Positions 9,376 to 20,300 of a DNA stretch of 64,000 nucleotides are shown here, piece by piece. The stretch's first letter is position 1; every line of letters begins with the position of its first letter. Source of the stretch: Bacteroidetes bacterium GWE2_42_24 (GTDB taxonomy: Bacteria > Bacteroidota > Bacteroidia > Bacteroidales > TTA-H9); assembly GCA_001768515.1 (NCBI GenBank), contig MEOA01000021.1:62001-126000 (forward strand), in the 5' to 3' direction. Under the pieces are notes generated by a model that ran no database searches, was not told where the DNA came from, and saw nothing but the letters and a program-made list of their open reading frames with translations. The position numbers were made by a program, and so were the translations under genes.

Positions 9376-10209
9376 ATGAAAAAAATGTTTTTTAGTGTAT
9401 TAACGTTGAGTCTGATGTTTATTGGACAAATGACACAGGCTGCACCTGTGTGGCTATCCAATGAAAAAGGGACCGAAACTGAAACCAGACAACTGGCAAC
9501 CTTTACCAACATCATCAGCAGTGGTTCTGTCGACATCATACTTAAACACGGCACCGTGCAGGAGATAAAAGTAGTGACCGACAAGGGACTTGCACATAAA
9601 GTTAGAACCGAAGTGAACGATAATACCTTAACCGTTAGCAATCCGGGTCAATATTGGAATGTAAAAGTTTTACGCGTTTACATCACGGTGCCGACAATTA
9701 AGGAAATCAAGCTCACAGGTTCGGGAGACCTGGAAACAGAAGGCACTTTCCCCTGTAACGATCTGTTGTTTAACATCCGGGGATCAGGAGATATTAAGCT
9801 GAATCTTAACACTGTCAATGTTAAGGGCTCCATTTCAGGATCAGGTGATGCAGAAATCTACGGGGTCACAGGCGTTCTGGATCTAACACTTTCAGGTTCC
9901 GGTGATATCGAAGCAAAAGGTCTGAGGCTGGCTAAACTATTACTTCAGGTGAGTGGGTCGGGAGATGCCGAACTGGAAGGCGTAGCTGAGAAAGTCACGA
10001 TAGGGCATTTCTCTTCAGGCGACATCAGTCTGACCAGGCTGAAAGCTCAGGACGGTGATCTCGAACAAAGAGGTTCGGGCGATTGCTCAATCTTTGTTAC
10101 CAACGAACTCAATGTTTCCAACTCCGGTTCGGGAGATGTATATGTCTATGGCAACCCGATGAAGAAAAGGGGAAGCAGCCATGGCTCAGGAGATATCTAT
10201 TACAAATAA
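9376..10209 (+). CDS. DUF2807 (head GIN domain) secreted protein, GSGD-repeat type
   Basis: Signal peptide at residues 1-22, then a right-handed beta-helix-like DUF2807 domain. A GSGD (or SSGD) tetrapeptide recurs about eleven times at irregular 15-25 residue spacing, the turn signature of this fold. The family is secreted or periplasmic and of unknown function in Bacteroidota. The next gene starts 11 bases downstream and encodes a paralogue, so the two are probably co-transcribed. Confidence 0.88.
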   Translation: MKKMFFSVLTLSLMFIGQMTQAAPVWLSNEKGTETETRQLATFTNIISSGSVDIILKHGTVQEIKVVTDKGLAHKVRTEVNDNTLTVSNPGQYWNVKVLRVYITVPTIKEIKLTGSGDLETEGTFPCNDLLFNIRGSGDIKLNLNTVNVKGSISGSGDAEIYGVTGVLDLTLSGSGDIEAKGLRLAKLLLQVSGSGDAELEGVAEKVTIGHFSSGDISLTRLKAQDGDLEQRGSGDCSIFVTNELNVSNSGSGDVYVYGNPMKKRGSSHGSGDIYYK

Positions 10210-10220
10210 AACTATATACC

Positions 10221-10922
10221 ATGAAATTAATTAGATTATTTATACCAGTAGTGCTCGGGATTTGTCTGCTCATCCCTTTCACCGGTTTCAGTGGCAATGA
10301 GGTTACCACAAGGACACATAAGACCCCTGAGTTTACGAAGATAGAGGCCGGAGGTGTTTTTAAAATCTCCTTTAGAGTTGGCCCGCTGGCTCCAATAATC
10401 ATTGAGGCTGAAGATTTCGCCCACGAAAAGATTGAAGTCTCGGTACACAGTGGGCTTTTGAAATTAAGTTGCAACAACCTGCGCAATATGGATCATGATA
10501 TTAAGGTTACGATTGTGGCCCCTGCGCTTGAATCAATCGATATGTCGGGAGCTTCAGCCTTTGCCACTATAGGAACCCTTAAAGCAGGCAGCTTTTCAAT
10601 AGAAGCATCAGGTGCCTCAGAGGTACTGGTAAATGTGGAAGCGGCCAATACCAAAATAGATGTAAGTGGAGCCGCGAAGCTGACGCTAAAAGGAGATTCA
10701 AAGCAGATGAACGTTGAGGTAAGCGGAGCTGGTAAATTGTATGCTGAATCATTTGTTTCAGCCAATTCCGATGTTGATGTAAGTGGCGCCGGCTATGCCG
10801 AAGTTAACGTGACACAAAACCTCGAAGCCGAAGCGTCGGGTGCCGGTTCGATAAGATACCACGGCAATGCACGGGTAAGAAGCCACACCTCGGGTGCAGG
10901 CAGTATCCACCAAAACAACTGA
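10221..10922 (+). CDS. DUF2807 (head GIN domain) secreted protein, SGA-repeat type
   Basis: Paralogue of the preceding gene with a signal peptide (IRLFIPVVLGICLLIPFTG) and the same predicted beta-helix, but its turns read SGA (SGAS, SGAA, SGAG) rather than GSGD. I start at the ATG at 10221, where the signal peptide begins; an open frame extends upstream but only overlaps the previous gene out of frame. A tetraloop terminator follows, closing a two-gene operon. Confidence 0.88.
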   Translation: MKLIRLFIPVVLGICLLIPFTGFSGNEVTTRTHKTPEFTKIEAGGVFKISFRVGPLAPIIIEAEDFAHEKIEVSVHSGLLKLSCNNLRNMDHDIKVTIVAPALESIDMSGASAFATIGTLKAGSFSIEASGASEVLVNVEAANTKIDVSGAAKLTLKGDSKQMNVEVSGAGKLYAESFVSANSDVDVSGAGYAEVNVTQNLEAEASGAGSIRYHGNARVRSHTSGAGSIHQNN

Positions 10923-10966
10923 CCTTTCAATTTGATCTTTCTTCACAAAAGCTAAAAGGTTAGCAG

Positions 10967-10994
10967 GGCTTTTCTTCGGAAAAGCCTTTTTTTT
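10967..10994 (+). terminator. Intrinsic terminator with TTCG tetraloop
   Basis: GGCTTTTC and GAAAAGCC form a perfect 8-bp stem capped by TTCG and followed by eight T. It closes the DUF2807 pair. Confidence 0.95.
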
Positions 10995-11126
10995 GCCTGC
11001 ACTCAACAGCAAAAGCCAATTCATGTGTATATTTGCTTTCCGTCAAAGTTTTCAAAGAACAATTCCTCTCTGTCGTTGTTTGGAAAAGGTTAACAATTTA
11101 ACATCCTGATCAAGGCACTAAGCTGC

Positions 11127-13079
11127 ATGATGAAAACGATATACTACACACTGCCCCTAAGCCTCTTAATATATCTGTTACCACTACAAACAGTATCAGG
11201 TAACACACAGGCTCAATCCACTTATCGAAAAAATGAGCAGACAGTTCAAAATCAGAAAACCACTGTATACGATTTTGACTTTAATTCATGGCGACAAATT
11301 GAATCAGATTCGGTAAAAGAAGAAAAAGTAGAGGCGTTGACCCGGGCTTACATCAAGACCTTAGACGATTACCGGCAGGTAGAAGAAAAAATGGCAGAAA
11401 ACAAAGTAACAAATATTGTTACAATCGTTGGAGCCCTGTTTCTTGTACTGGTATTCTTTCTCTGGAAAGTACTCAGTCAGTCACGGTTAAAAAATGAACT
11501 ATCTGCAATAAGAATTGAAAAAAACAAAAGGAAGAAAGAAGACCTTGAAATATTGCATCAGTATTTCTCGAATCTCAGCCATGAGATCAGGACCCCGTTA
11601 AATGGGATTTCAGGGATGTCGGAATTGCTGTCTTCGACAAGACTCACAGAAAAACAGGAAGAATACCTGAACATACTGACTGCTTCCGCCAATAATCTGA
11701 TGGCCAACGTAACAGATCTGATAGAATTCAACCGTTCAGAGCAGACCATGGCCAATGCCGACGATCTGCCCTTCGATCTCCACGACATCATCAATCAGGT
11801 AATTGATATGGCATCCGATAAGGCATCTGAAAAAAGAATTCATCTCTCCCTGTATACCGATACAAGAATACCCCAAACGGTTAAAGGCGATGCTTTTATT
11901 CTGCGTCACGTTTTATCGCTGCTGATCAGAAATGCGATTGAAAGAAGCGATTATAAAGATGCCGGACTGAAAGTGGATCAACTTCAACAAAACAACAACC
12001 GTACTGAACTGAAATTTACCATATTCGATAGTGGGAAACCTTACCCGTTTGATTTAAACAAAAGCCTTTCAGTGCTTGAAACACCCACTGAAAGTATATT
12101 GGGATTCCTTGACCAACATGAAATAGCACGAATGAAGACGGCCCTCCATTTTCTCAAAATTATTAACGCAACCTACGGCATTGAAAGCCATGGGCAGGAG
12201 GGTGTCCATTTTTGGTTTACCGTTAAATTTGAACTTACCGAAATCAAACAGGTTGAAGAAGCTAAGTTGAGTTTGCCCAATATAAAAGTACTCATCATCG
12301 ACGAAAACCATACCAGCCGTTCCATCTTCAGGCAGTATATAAATTATTTCGGGTGCAAATTTGATGAATCACTCAATATTGATGAAGGATTCAATCAACT
12401 TGTTACTGTCGGCAATCAGATGCCGTACCATTTCGCCATAATAAATTCAAGAACCATAGACTCCGAAATACTGGAAAAGATCAGACGTTTCAAAGCAACG
12501 CCACATGGGGAAAGCACAAAAGTTATTCTGATATCAACAACTGGGTTTATCCTCTCTCCATCTGAGTTAAAAAATGACGGTATCGCTGCTTATCTTAACA
12601 AGCCGGTCAGAATAACCGATTTGTATTACGTATTGTCCTCAATGGCCGAAATACAACCGCATCCTGAAAAGACTACCGGTACAATTTCTCCTTCTGGTGC
12701 CGGCGACGGCCTTACTATTCTTTTAGCCGAAGACAACCTCATCAGCGAAAAAGTGGCTGTTGCCACCCTGACAAGGTTAGGACACACAGTAGATGTTGCC
12801 GAAAACGGGAAAGTTGTTCTTAAAAAACTTAACGAAAGACGTTACGATCTCATTCTAATGGACATAGAAATGCCTATCATGAACGGAATCGAGACTACCG
12901 AGGCCATCAGAAATTCGAAGATTGTCGGTGCCGATGGCAATGCCATCAAAATTATCGCACTAACGGCTAATGCAATGCCTACAGACCGTGAAAAGTGTTT
13001 GCAGTCGGGCATGGATGGATACATCAGCAAACCGTTTAAACACGAAGAATTAATTGATGCGCTCAGTTCAAAACATTAA
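11127..13079 (+). CDS. Hybrid histidine kinase with degenerate ATP-binding domain
   Basis: Signal peptide, short periplasmic part, and a membrane segment (IVTIVGALFLVLVFFLW, about residue 95-112). An intact H-box, FSNLSHEIRTPLNG, lies near residue 150. The ATP-binding domain keeps an N-box-like LLIRNAIERSD, but the G1 box is weak (DSGKP) and the glycine-rich G2 box is absent. Two receiver domains follow: the first (about 388-505) lacks the phospho-acceptor Asp (IINSRTID), while the second (about 525-650) is complete (AEDN, LMDIEMPIMNG, KPF). A second kinase-like gene begins 12 bases downstream, which fits a joint signalling module. Confidence 0.88.
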   Translation: MMKTIYYTLPLSLLIYLLPLQTVSGNTQAQSTYRKNEQTVQNQKTTVYDFDFNSWRQIESDSVKEEKVEALTRAYIKTLDDYRQVEEKMAENKVTNIVTIVGALFLVLVFFLWKVLSQSRLKNELSAIRIEKNKRKKEDLEILHQYFSNLSHEIRTPLNGISGMSELLSSTRLTEKQEEYLNILTASANNLMANVTDLIEFNRSEQTMANADDLPFDLHDIINQVIDMASDKASEKRIHLSLYTDTRIPQTVKGDAFILRHVLSLLIRNAIERSDYKDAGLKVDQLQQNNNRTELKFTIFDSGKPYPFDLNKSLSVLETPTESILGFLDQHEIARMKTALHFLKIINATYGIESHGQEGVHFWFTVKFELTEIKQVEEAKLSLPNIKVLIIDENHTSRSIFRQYINYFGCKFDESLNIDEGFNQLVTVGNQMPYHFAIINSRTIDSEILEKIRRFKATPHGESTKVILISTTGFILSPSELKNDGIAAYLNKPVRITDLYYVLSSMAEIQPHPEKTTGTISPSGAGDGLTILLAEDNLISEKVAVATLTRLGHTVDVAENGKVVLKKLNERRYDLILMDIEMPIMNGIETTEAIRNSKIVGADGNAIKIIALTANAMPTDREKCLQSGMDGYISKPFKHEELIDALSSKH

Positions 13080-13091
13080 AACCCAATAATT

Positions 13092-14195
13092 ATGAAAAAG
13101 ACTATACGAATTCTCGTAATCGAGGATACAGAAGATGTAAGAAACAACATCATCGAAATACTTGAATCAGAAGGCTACGATGCTTTAGGTGCAGAAAATG
13201 GAAAAATTGGTATCGAGACCGCCATTCAGGTAAGTCCTGACCTGATATTGTGCGACATCATGATGCCCGTTATGGACGGGTACAATGTACTGGAGTCATT
13301 GCGTAAAAATGTAATCACCTCCACCACGCCATTTATTTTCCTTACGGCTAAAAACACACGTGATGACTTGCGTCGGGGCATGGCTCTGGGTGCTGACGAT
13401 TATATCGCGAAGCCCTTTACAATTGATGAATTGCTTAATGGTGTTACCACGCGGTTAAAAAGAGCCGAAGATTTTAAGATAAAAAGCGAACAAAAGCTCA
13501 ATGAACTCACCCGCAATATGGGTGTCCCGATCACACGTGTTATTAATGAACCCATTAAAGCAATCATAGGATTTTCCAAGATGGTGATGACCGAATACAT
13601 GCATATGGAGAAGCCTGAAATCGCAGAATTCATGGCACTCATCTACAATGCAGGCATGAAACTCAACGGCGTCATTCATAAAACACTGTTGTTCTATCAG
13701 CTCGAAGCATTATCATACAAAGCCGAAGAGATAAAAACACTACAGGAGAAGGTATCCTCCAACAGTAAGTCAAAAACAACTGAAATATGCGCATCGATCG
13801 CTACACACTTCGGACGTTCAAACGACTTAATGCTGCATATTGAAGCAAATACCAATCTTGCCATTCCGTCAGAATTCCTTGATGAAGCACTTACACAGCT
13901 CGTCGAAAATGCCTTTATCTATTCACCTAAACGATCAAAGGTAAAAGTAGTAGTCGGTTCTGACGGTACGCGCACATACTTTACCATCAGCGATGAGGGG
14001 CTGGGCATGACGGAATCACAGATTGAGAGTTCAGGGGCTTTCACCCGCTTTAATGAAGAATTTGCTGCACAGGAAGGGATAGGCCTTGGCCTCACTATTG
14101 TCAGAAAGATCAACGATTTGTTTGGCACCCAACTCTCGATCAACAGCACTCCGGGTGTTGGAACCACTGTAAGGTTCTCTGTCCCCAACGCTTAA
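13092..14195 (+). CDS. Response regulator-histidine kinase hybrid lacking the H-box histidine
   Basis: N-terminal receiver domain with acidic patch (VIEDTED), phospho-acceptor in CDIMMPVMDG (Asp about 56) and the KPF loop. A dimerisation-like helix pair follows, in which the expected S-H-E-x-R-T-P is replaced by T-R-V-I-N-E-P, so the phospho-histidine position holds Arg (about 148). The C-terminal ATPase domain looks intact: LVENAFIYSP, SDEGLGM, GIGLGLTIV. The gene follows the hybrid kinase after 12 bases. I infer an ATP-binding partner or receiver-controlled pseudokinase rather than a stand-alone kinase. Confidence 0.88.
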   Translation: MKKTIRILVIEDTEDVRNNIIEILESEGYDALGAENGKIGIETAIQVSPDLILCDIMMPVMDGYNVLESLRKNVITSTTPFIFLTAKNTRDDLRRGMALGADDYIAKPFTIDELLNGVTTRLKRAEDFKIKSEQKLNELTRNMGVPITRVINEPIKAIIGFSKMVMTEYMHMEKPEIAEFMALIYNAGMKLNGVIHKTLLFYQLEALSYKAEEIKTLQEKVSSNSKSKTTEICASIATHFGRSNDLMLHIEANTNLAIPSEFLDEALTQLVENAFIYSPKRSKVKVVVGSDGTRTYFTISDEGLGMTESQIESSGAFTRFNEEFAAQEGIGLGLTIVRKINDLFGTQLSINSTPGVGTTVRFSVPNA

Positions 14196-14280
14196 TTTAA
14201 CCTCATCCAATGGCTGTTCAGTATTCGTCATAGTGAACGCAGCCGGCAGTTCAATACTCATCTGACCACCATATACATTT

Positions 14281-14336
14281 TGCACTAAATAAAACCGCCT
14301 CAACGGAATCCGTTGAGGCGGTTTTATTTGGTGCAC
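14281..14336. terminator. Bidirectional terminator between convergent genes
   Basis: A nearly perfect palindrome with core AAAACCGCCTCAACGGA / TCCGTTGAGGCGGTTTT has A and T runs on both sides, so it can work on both strands. It separates the kinase operon from the stop of the giant surface-protein gene. Confidence 0.92.
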
Positions 14337-14340
14337 CAGA

Positions 14341-17300
14341 TTATCTCAGCAACATCACGTGTCCCTGATTGACATAATTACGTCCATCAGGCAGTCTGAA
14401 GGTAACAATCCATGTATAGACGCCCACAGGGCATTCACTCCCTTTGAGATTTCCATCCCAGGCAGCATCGCGTTCTTCTGTCTCAAACACCAGCATTCCC
14501 CAGCGATTGTATACCTGCAGCAAGTATGTTCCTTCCATCTCGTACTTCACCATAGGCCTGAAGTGCGAGTTCAGTCCGTCGCCATTGGGCGTAAAAGCAT
14601 TGGGAACCTGGAACAGCAACTCCGGATAAATCCTGATGACCTGATTGGCCGAATCACGACACCCTTCGAAGTTGGTAACCCATAGTGTTATGTTGAAATT
14701 GCCGGTATCAGGATCAATCACCCGGTTGCCGGTTGTATTGGCAAAGTCGTACAACACACTCTGCGCATTGCTGAAGGTGAGGCCATTCACCTGCCATTCC
14801 CAGCCGATGATCGGGCTATTGTTCGCGTTTGAGTTATCGGTAAAGTAAAATTCAGGATTAAAAATGCTGGCACTTTCGGGTGTAATGGTCATTTCGGCAA
14901 ATGGCGCAGGCTTAACCCTGATAAAGGCTGTATCGCTTATACCACAATTATCAGCAGAAGTAATTCTAAGTACCACGTGATACTCACCAGGCTCGAAATA
15001 ATGGGAAGCGACGGAGGTATCGGTTACCGTGCTGTCGCCATCGCCCCAGATCCAGTGATACTGATCATAAATAAAATGTGACGTATCGCTGAAGGTAATC
15101 TCCTCATCCTGGTTGCAGAAAAGTCCGGTCTTAGGTGAGAGGTAGATCACCGGACTTCTGCCAAGATTAATTTCCCTGATTAATGTATCAACACAACCAA
15201 AGCCACTCCACACGATAAGCTGCACCTGACGTGCGGTATCACCTACAAAGCGATGAACTGGATTCTGATCAATTGACAGGGTTCCATCGTCAAACAACCA
15301 CTTCCAGGCTGCAATGGTATCGTTAGAAGCAACCGATTGATCTGTAAACACCACATCGGCATTCTCACAAAGGTTTACTGCACTGAAATCAGCTACTGGT
15401 GCCGGGAGAACTTCCACCGTGTGACTTATGGTATCCTGTACCAGCTGTCCGTTGACTACTCCTGTTGTAGTGAGTTTGATACTATAGGTTCCAGCCGTGG
15501 CAAAAGTATGAGTAACAGTAGGTGTGTAGGTAAAATACTGCTGATATTCTCCATCACCAAAGAGCCATAGCCACGACGTTATAGCACCCGCCGGTGCAGA
15601 CATATCATTCAGCGTCACCGTCATTCCCTGGCAAGCAATAGAATCTGCTGCAACGAACTCAGAAGTCAGGCATTTCACAGTTGCCCGCTTTACGATGGAA
15701 TGTGTACATCCATTGGCAACATAAGCAGTCAGGGAAATGTTGTAGAACCCATATCGCGGAAAACGATGCACCACAGCAGGCGGTACGGGTGCATTAAAGG
15801 TAGTATCGGTACCATCGCCAAAATTCCACACCAACGAATCATTAATCGCCCCGCTGGTAACCGTGAGGTTGTAGAGTGTAAGGGTAGAATCACAATGCGG
15901 GACACCTTCATCCCAATTGAAATCTGCCAGTGGAGCGTCGGGCACATTGACTTCTACATAGGTACTGTCGAGGCAGTTATCAGAATTCCATGCCTTCAGT
16001 TTCACGAAGTAGTTTCCCGGTGAGGTATAGGTATGGCCGGGGTAGTATTGATTTGATGTATTGGCACCGCCTGAAGCAGGATCGCCAAAACTCCATTGGA
16101 CAAACATCAGCGTATCACCCTGCGCAAGGTTAACCGGCTGGAAGTATGTAGGATGACCTGCACACCCGGGATCTACAGCAATCGTAAAACTGGATTCCGG
16201 CTTTACGCATACCTGTTGTATTGAAGTATCCTGGCAACCGGCGGCATTATTCACAATCAGCCGAACTGTATAACATGAATCAGGGTATTGGTAAGTATAA
16301 ACAGGATTAGCTGCTGTTGAAGAGAATCCGTCACCGAAATCCCAAACTCTCGTGGTCACTGGAGAACCATTCCCCTGTGTCATATCCTGGAAGGTAACCT
16401 GACCACCCGGACAGAACACAGTGTAATAGTTAAATGCGGCTGCCGGTTTGTTACTGATGTTCACCGATTGGCCGAGAAACTGATCACATCCGAATGAATT
16501 GGTCACGGTAAGCGATACGAAATAGTTACCGCCCGTTGCAAAGGTATGAAGAGGATTTTGCTCCGTACTGGTACCTCCATCTCCGAAGTCCCACAACCAT
16601 GTTTCAATGGTGCCTGCGGGTGTTACTGAAATATCCGTGAATTGGGTACCATCATGGGCACATATTCCGGCATAGTTGAAGATGGCTGTTGGCAAAGGCT
16701 TAACAAACACATTCATGACAGTATCGCTTTGGCAGCCGGAAGCATTTGTTACAATCAGGCTAACATTGTAATTACCCCAATTCTGGTAGGTATGCAATGG
16801 GTTCTGAATTGTAGATGAGCCCCCGTCACCAAAATTCCACAACCACGAAACAACAGGCACCAGGCTCGTTGTACTGTCAGCAAACTGAGTCGGATTAGTG
16901 AAGCAGACACTATCGGCAACAAATCTGGCCGAAGGAGCCTGTCCAATAACCACCTGATTCACGATGGTATCGATACAACCATTGATATTGGAAACAATCA
17001 GCCTGACATTAAACGTATCAGCAGAAGAGAATATGTGCATCGGGTTCTGTAACGAAGAGGTGTTTAGCACACCAGAACCCGGATCATCAAACAACCAGTT
17101 CCAGGTGACAAGCGGCCCGGCACCATTGGTTTGTGACAGGTCTGTAAACAATACAGCCATCCCCTGACAGGTACTTCCACTTGCACTGAAACTTGCTGCA
17201 GGATTGTTCTGAACGACGACAGGAATCGATACTGATGATTCACATCCGAGGGTATTCACAACAGTGAGGGTCACATTGTATGTCCCAGCCATTGCATATT

Positions 17301-20300
17301 GGTGAGAAACATCTGGCAGTGCCGGGAAATTGACCAGCACGGTATCTCCGTCATCAAAATTCCATTGCCACTGAACGATATAACCCTGCGATGAGGTAGA
17401 CTGATCATCAAACAGAAAAGGCGACATTGTACAGTTCTGGGTACTGGGAATAAAGGCCGCCATGGGCAGTTGAGCAACCATCACTTGTTGGGTTACCGAA
17501 GAGGTACATCCGTTGGAGTTGTTTACTATCAGCGTAACCTGTTTCAATCCGGCAGAGGTGTAAGTATGCGTCGGATTGGCATTATTGGAATGAAGAGTTC
17601 CGTCACCAAAGTCCCAGTCATAGGTTGTGAGTACACCTGAATTCGCGATAGATTGATTAATAAAGGTGGTTACCCCGCCCAGACATGCCGTATCGGCTGT
17701 AAACTGGGCCAGCGGTTTATCGCTGATGATGACAGGATAACTTACCGTATCACTGCACCCCATGCCCGTACTAACCATTAATGTAACGGTATAGGTGCCG
17801 GGGTTCATAAATATATGTACTGGATTCTGTTGATAGCTTGTATTGCTGCTCCCTGAGGCTATATCCCCGAAATTCCATTCCCGGTTAATGATGGGAATAC
17901 CGCCAATCGACTGCGAGGCATCTGTAAAGAGCACAGTTGATTCTTCACAATTGGCAGCGGGGAATGTAAAATTTGCCAGCGGATTTGCAGTAATTGCAAC
18001 TTGATGGCTGACCTCAGCCATACAACCATTACTGTTAACGACCTTCAATGTAACCGTATAGGTATTGGGCAGTGCATAACTATGGATGGTATTTGGACTG
18101 GTAGGATAGTTTATGGTATCTTGTTCGCCATCCCCATATATCCAAATCCACTGCGTCAGGTATCCCTGCTGTGTGGCAGCCAGCGATGTAAAGCTGACCT
18201 CATTTCCTGCACAATTGGAACCAGAATTGGTAAATGCTGCATATGGAAGCCGGTAAACAGGAACAGCCATGGTCGTGTCGGATACACATCCGGCGGTATC
18301 AGTCACAGCAAGAGTAACCTGATAGGTTCCAAACTCTGCATACAAATGAGATGGATTCTGCTGATTGGAGTGCGTCTGCCCATCGCCAAAATCCCAGTCC
18401 CAACTATTGATGACGCTATTGGCAATAGCAGAAAGATCAGTAAACTGGGTCTCAAGACCCTGACAAACTGTATCGGCTTCAAATAATGCCGTGGGTTTAG
18501 GCTTGACAATAACAGGCTTAACCACAGTGTCGGCACATCCCTGACTGGTGATAACAATAAGTGATACCAGATAGGTTCCCGGTGTATTGTATGTATGCGC
18601 TGGATTTCGGAGATTGGATAAATTAGCTGAACCTGATGCAGGATTTCCAAAATTCCAATACCATTCCTGCACCGTACCACCAACACCAAGCTGTGTCAGA
18701 TCGGTGAACAGCGTTAAACCGCCCTGACAGCCATTCATATAGGAGAAGTCGACAACCGGCTGTGGTGTAATGTTAATCTCACGTGTCAGGGAGTCAATAC
18801 ATCCATTATTAGACCATACAGTAAGGGTCACATTGTAAGAACCACTGGCAGGGTACAAGTGACTAATGCTGGGATTACCCGGCCAATGGATGGTATCAGG
18901 GTCGGAACCATCTCCAAAGTTATAGACCCATTCTACAATGTAATCAGGCTGGGTTGTATAGGAAAGATTAGTAAAGTGAACAGGCGAATTGCTACAGTTC
19001 GGGTTATCCCAGGTAAAGAGTGCCACAGGACTATCCTGCACCTTCACATTATGGGCAACAGTGCGCTGGCAACCATTTGTGTCGGTAGCAACCATTGTTA
19101 CTGTAAAGACACCAGCCATTAGATAAGTATGCGTTGGATCGGAACTGCCTGAGAAGGTGGCTGTGTATCCATCACCAAAATTCCAGATTGTTTCAACAAT
19201 ACCGCCCAGCGAACTACCTGTCAGCGTAAACTGTGTTACGGCTCCAAGGCAGGCTGTATCAGCATGAAAATTGACCAAAGGGATTGGATAAACGGTAACA
19301 TGGATTATTCCTGGCATTTGCAGGAAACAGCCTGTTAAAACATCCGTCGCAACTACATAATAAGTTCCGGGATTGGTAACGTAACCGAATGAGATTGGGC
19401 TGCCGGTTCCGGCGACTGGCGTACCAAGTGACCCTAAACCAAACATTAAAGTATAACTGATCCCTGTCTGAGAACCGTTAAGGATAAGTTCAATGCCTGA
19501 TCCACCGGCACAGTATGAGCCATCTCCACTACCCGTTAGTTGGTAAGCAAACGGGATGGGATTAACCGTTACTGCAGCGGTGCCCGGAAATGAAATCCCA
19601 CCACAATAGGCATCCGAAACAGCGCTGAGACTATAGGAAGTATTAACAACAGGCATAACATCGAAGACAAAGGGTGATGCCATAATACTACCTATCGTAT
19701 AAGTTGTAGTACCATCAAAGTAGTCGATCGACCAGGGTGGTGTTCCGGTAAGGACAACAGAGAGAGGTGTTGATTCTCCCTCACAAATTACAGCGTCACC
19801 ACTTAAGAAAGCGGTCGGTAGGCTATTAACAGTCATCCGGATGATATTCGATTCCGCCATACAAGTCTTACCCGGAAGCGAAGAGGTCACCACTCGTTTA
19901 TACCAGCGATCAGTTGTCAGCACCGGAGCAGTATAAGTCTCTCCGTTGTTAACCCCCGAAGCGGCAACCCATCCCGACATTCCGTCAGGGCTCTGCATCC
20001 ACCGGTAGCTGATGATTCCATTGCCTGTAGCAGGAACACTCGTAAACGGTGCCGGTGCATTTCCCTCGCAAATCGTCTGATCGACTGCAATAGAACCAGG
20101 ATTGAGGTTATTAACGGCGATATGGACAGTAGACGTTTCGCCTGAACAGATGATACCGTTTAATTCAGATGTCACGATACGTTTATACCAGGTATCAGCA
20201 ATTAAGGCAGGGGGAGAATAAGATACCGTATTGTTCACCCCGTCAGCATCAGTCCAGCCGGTTGTACCGTCGGCACTTTGTTGCCACAATATGTCAATGA

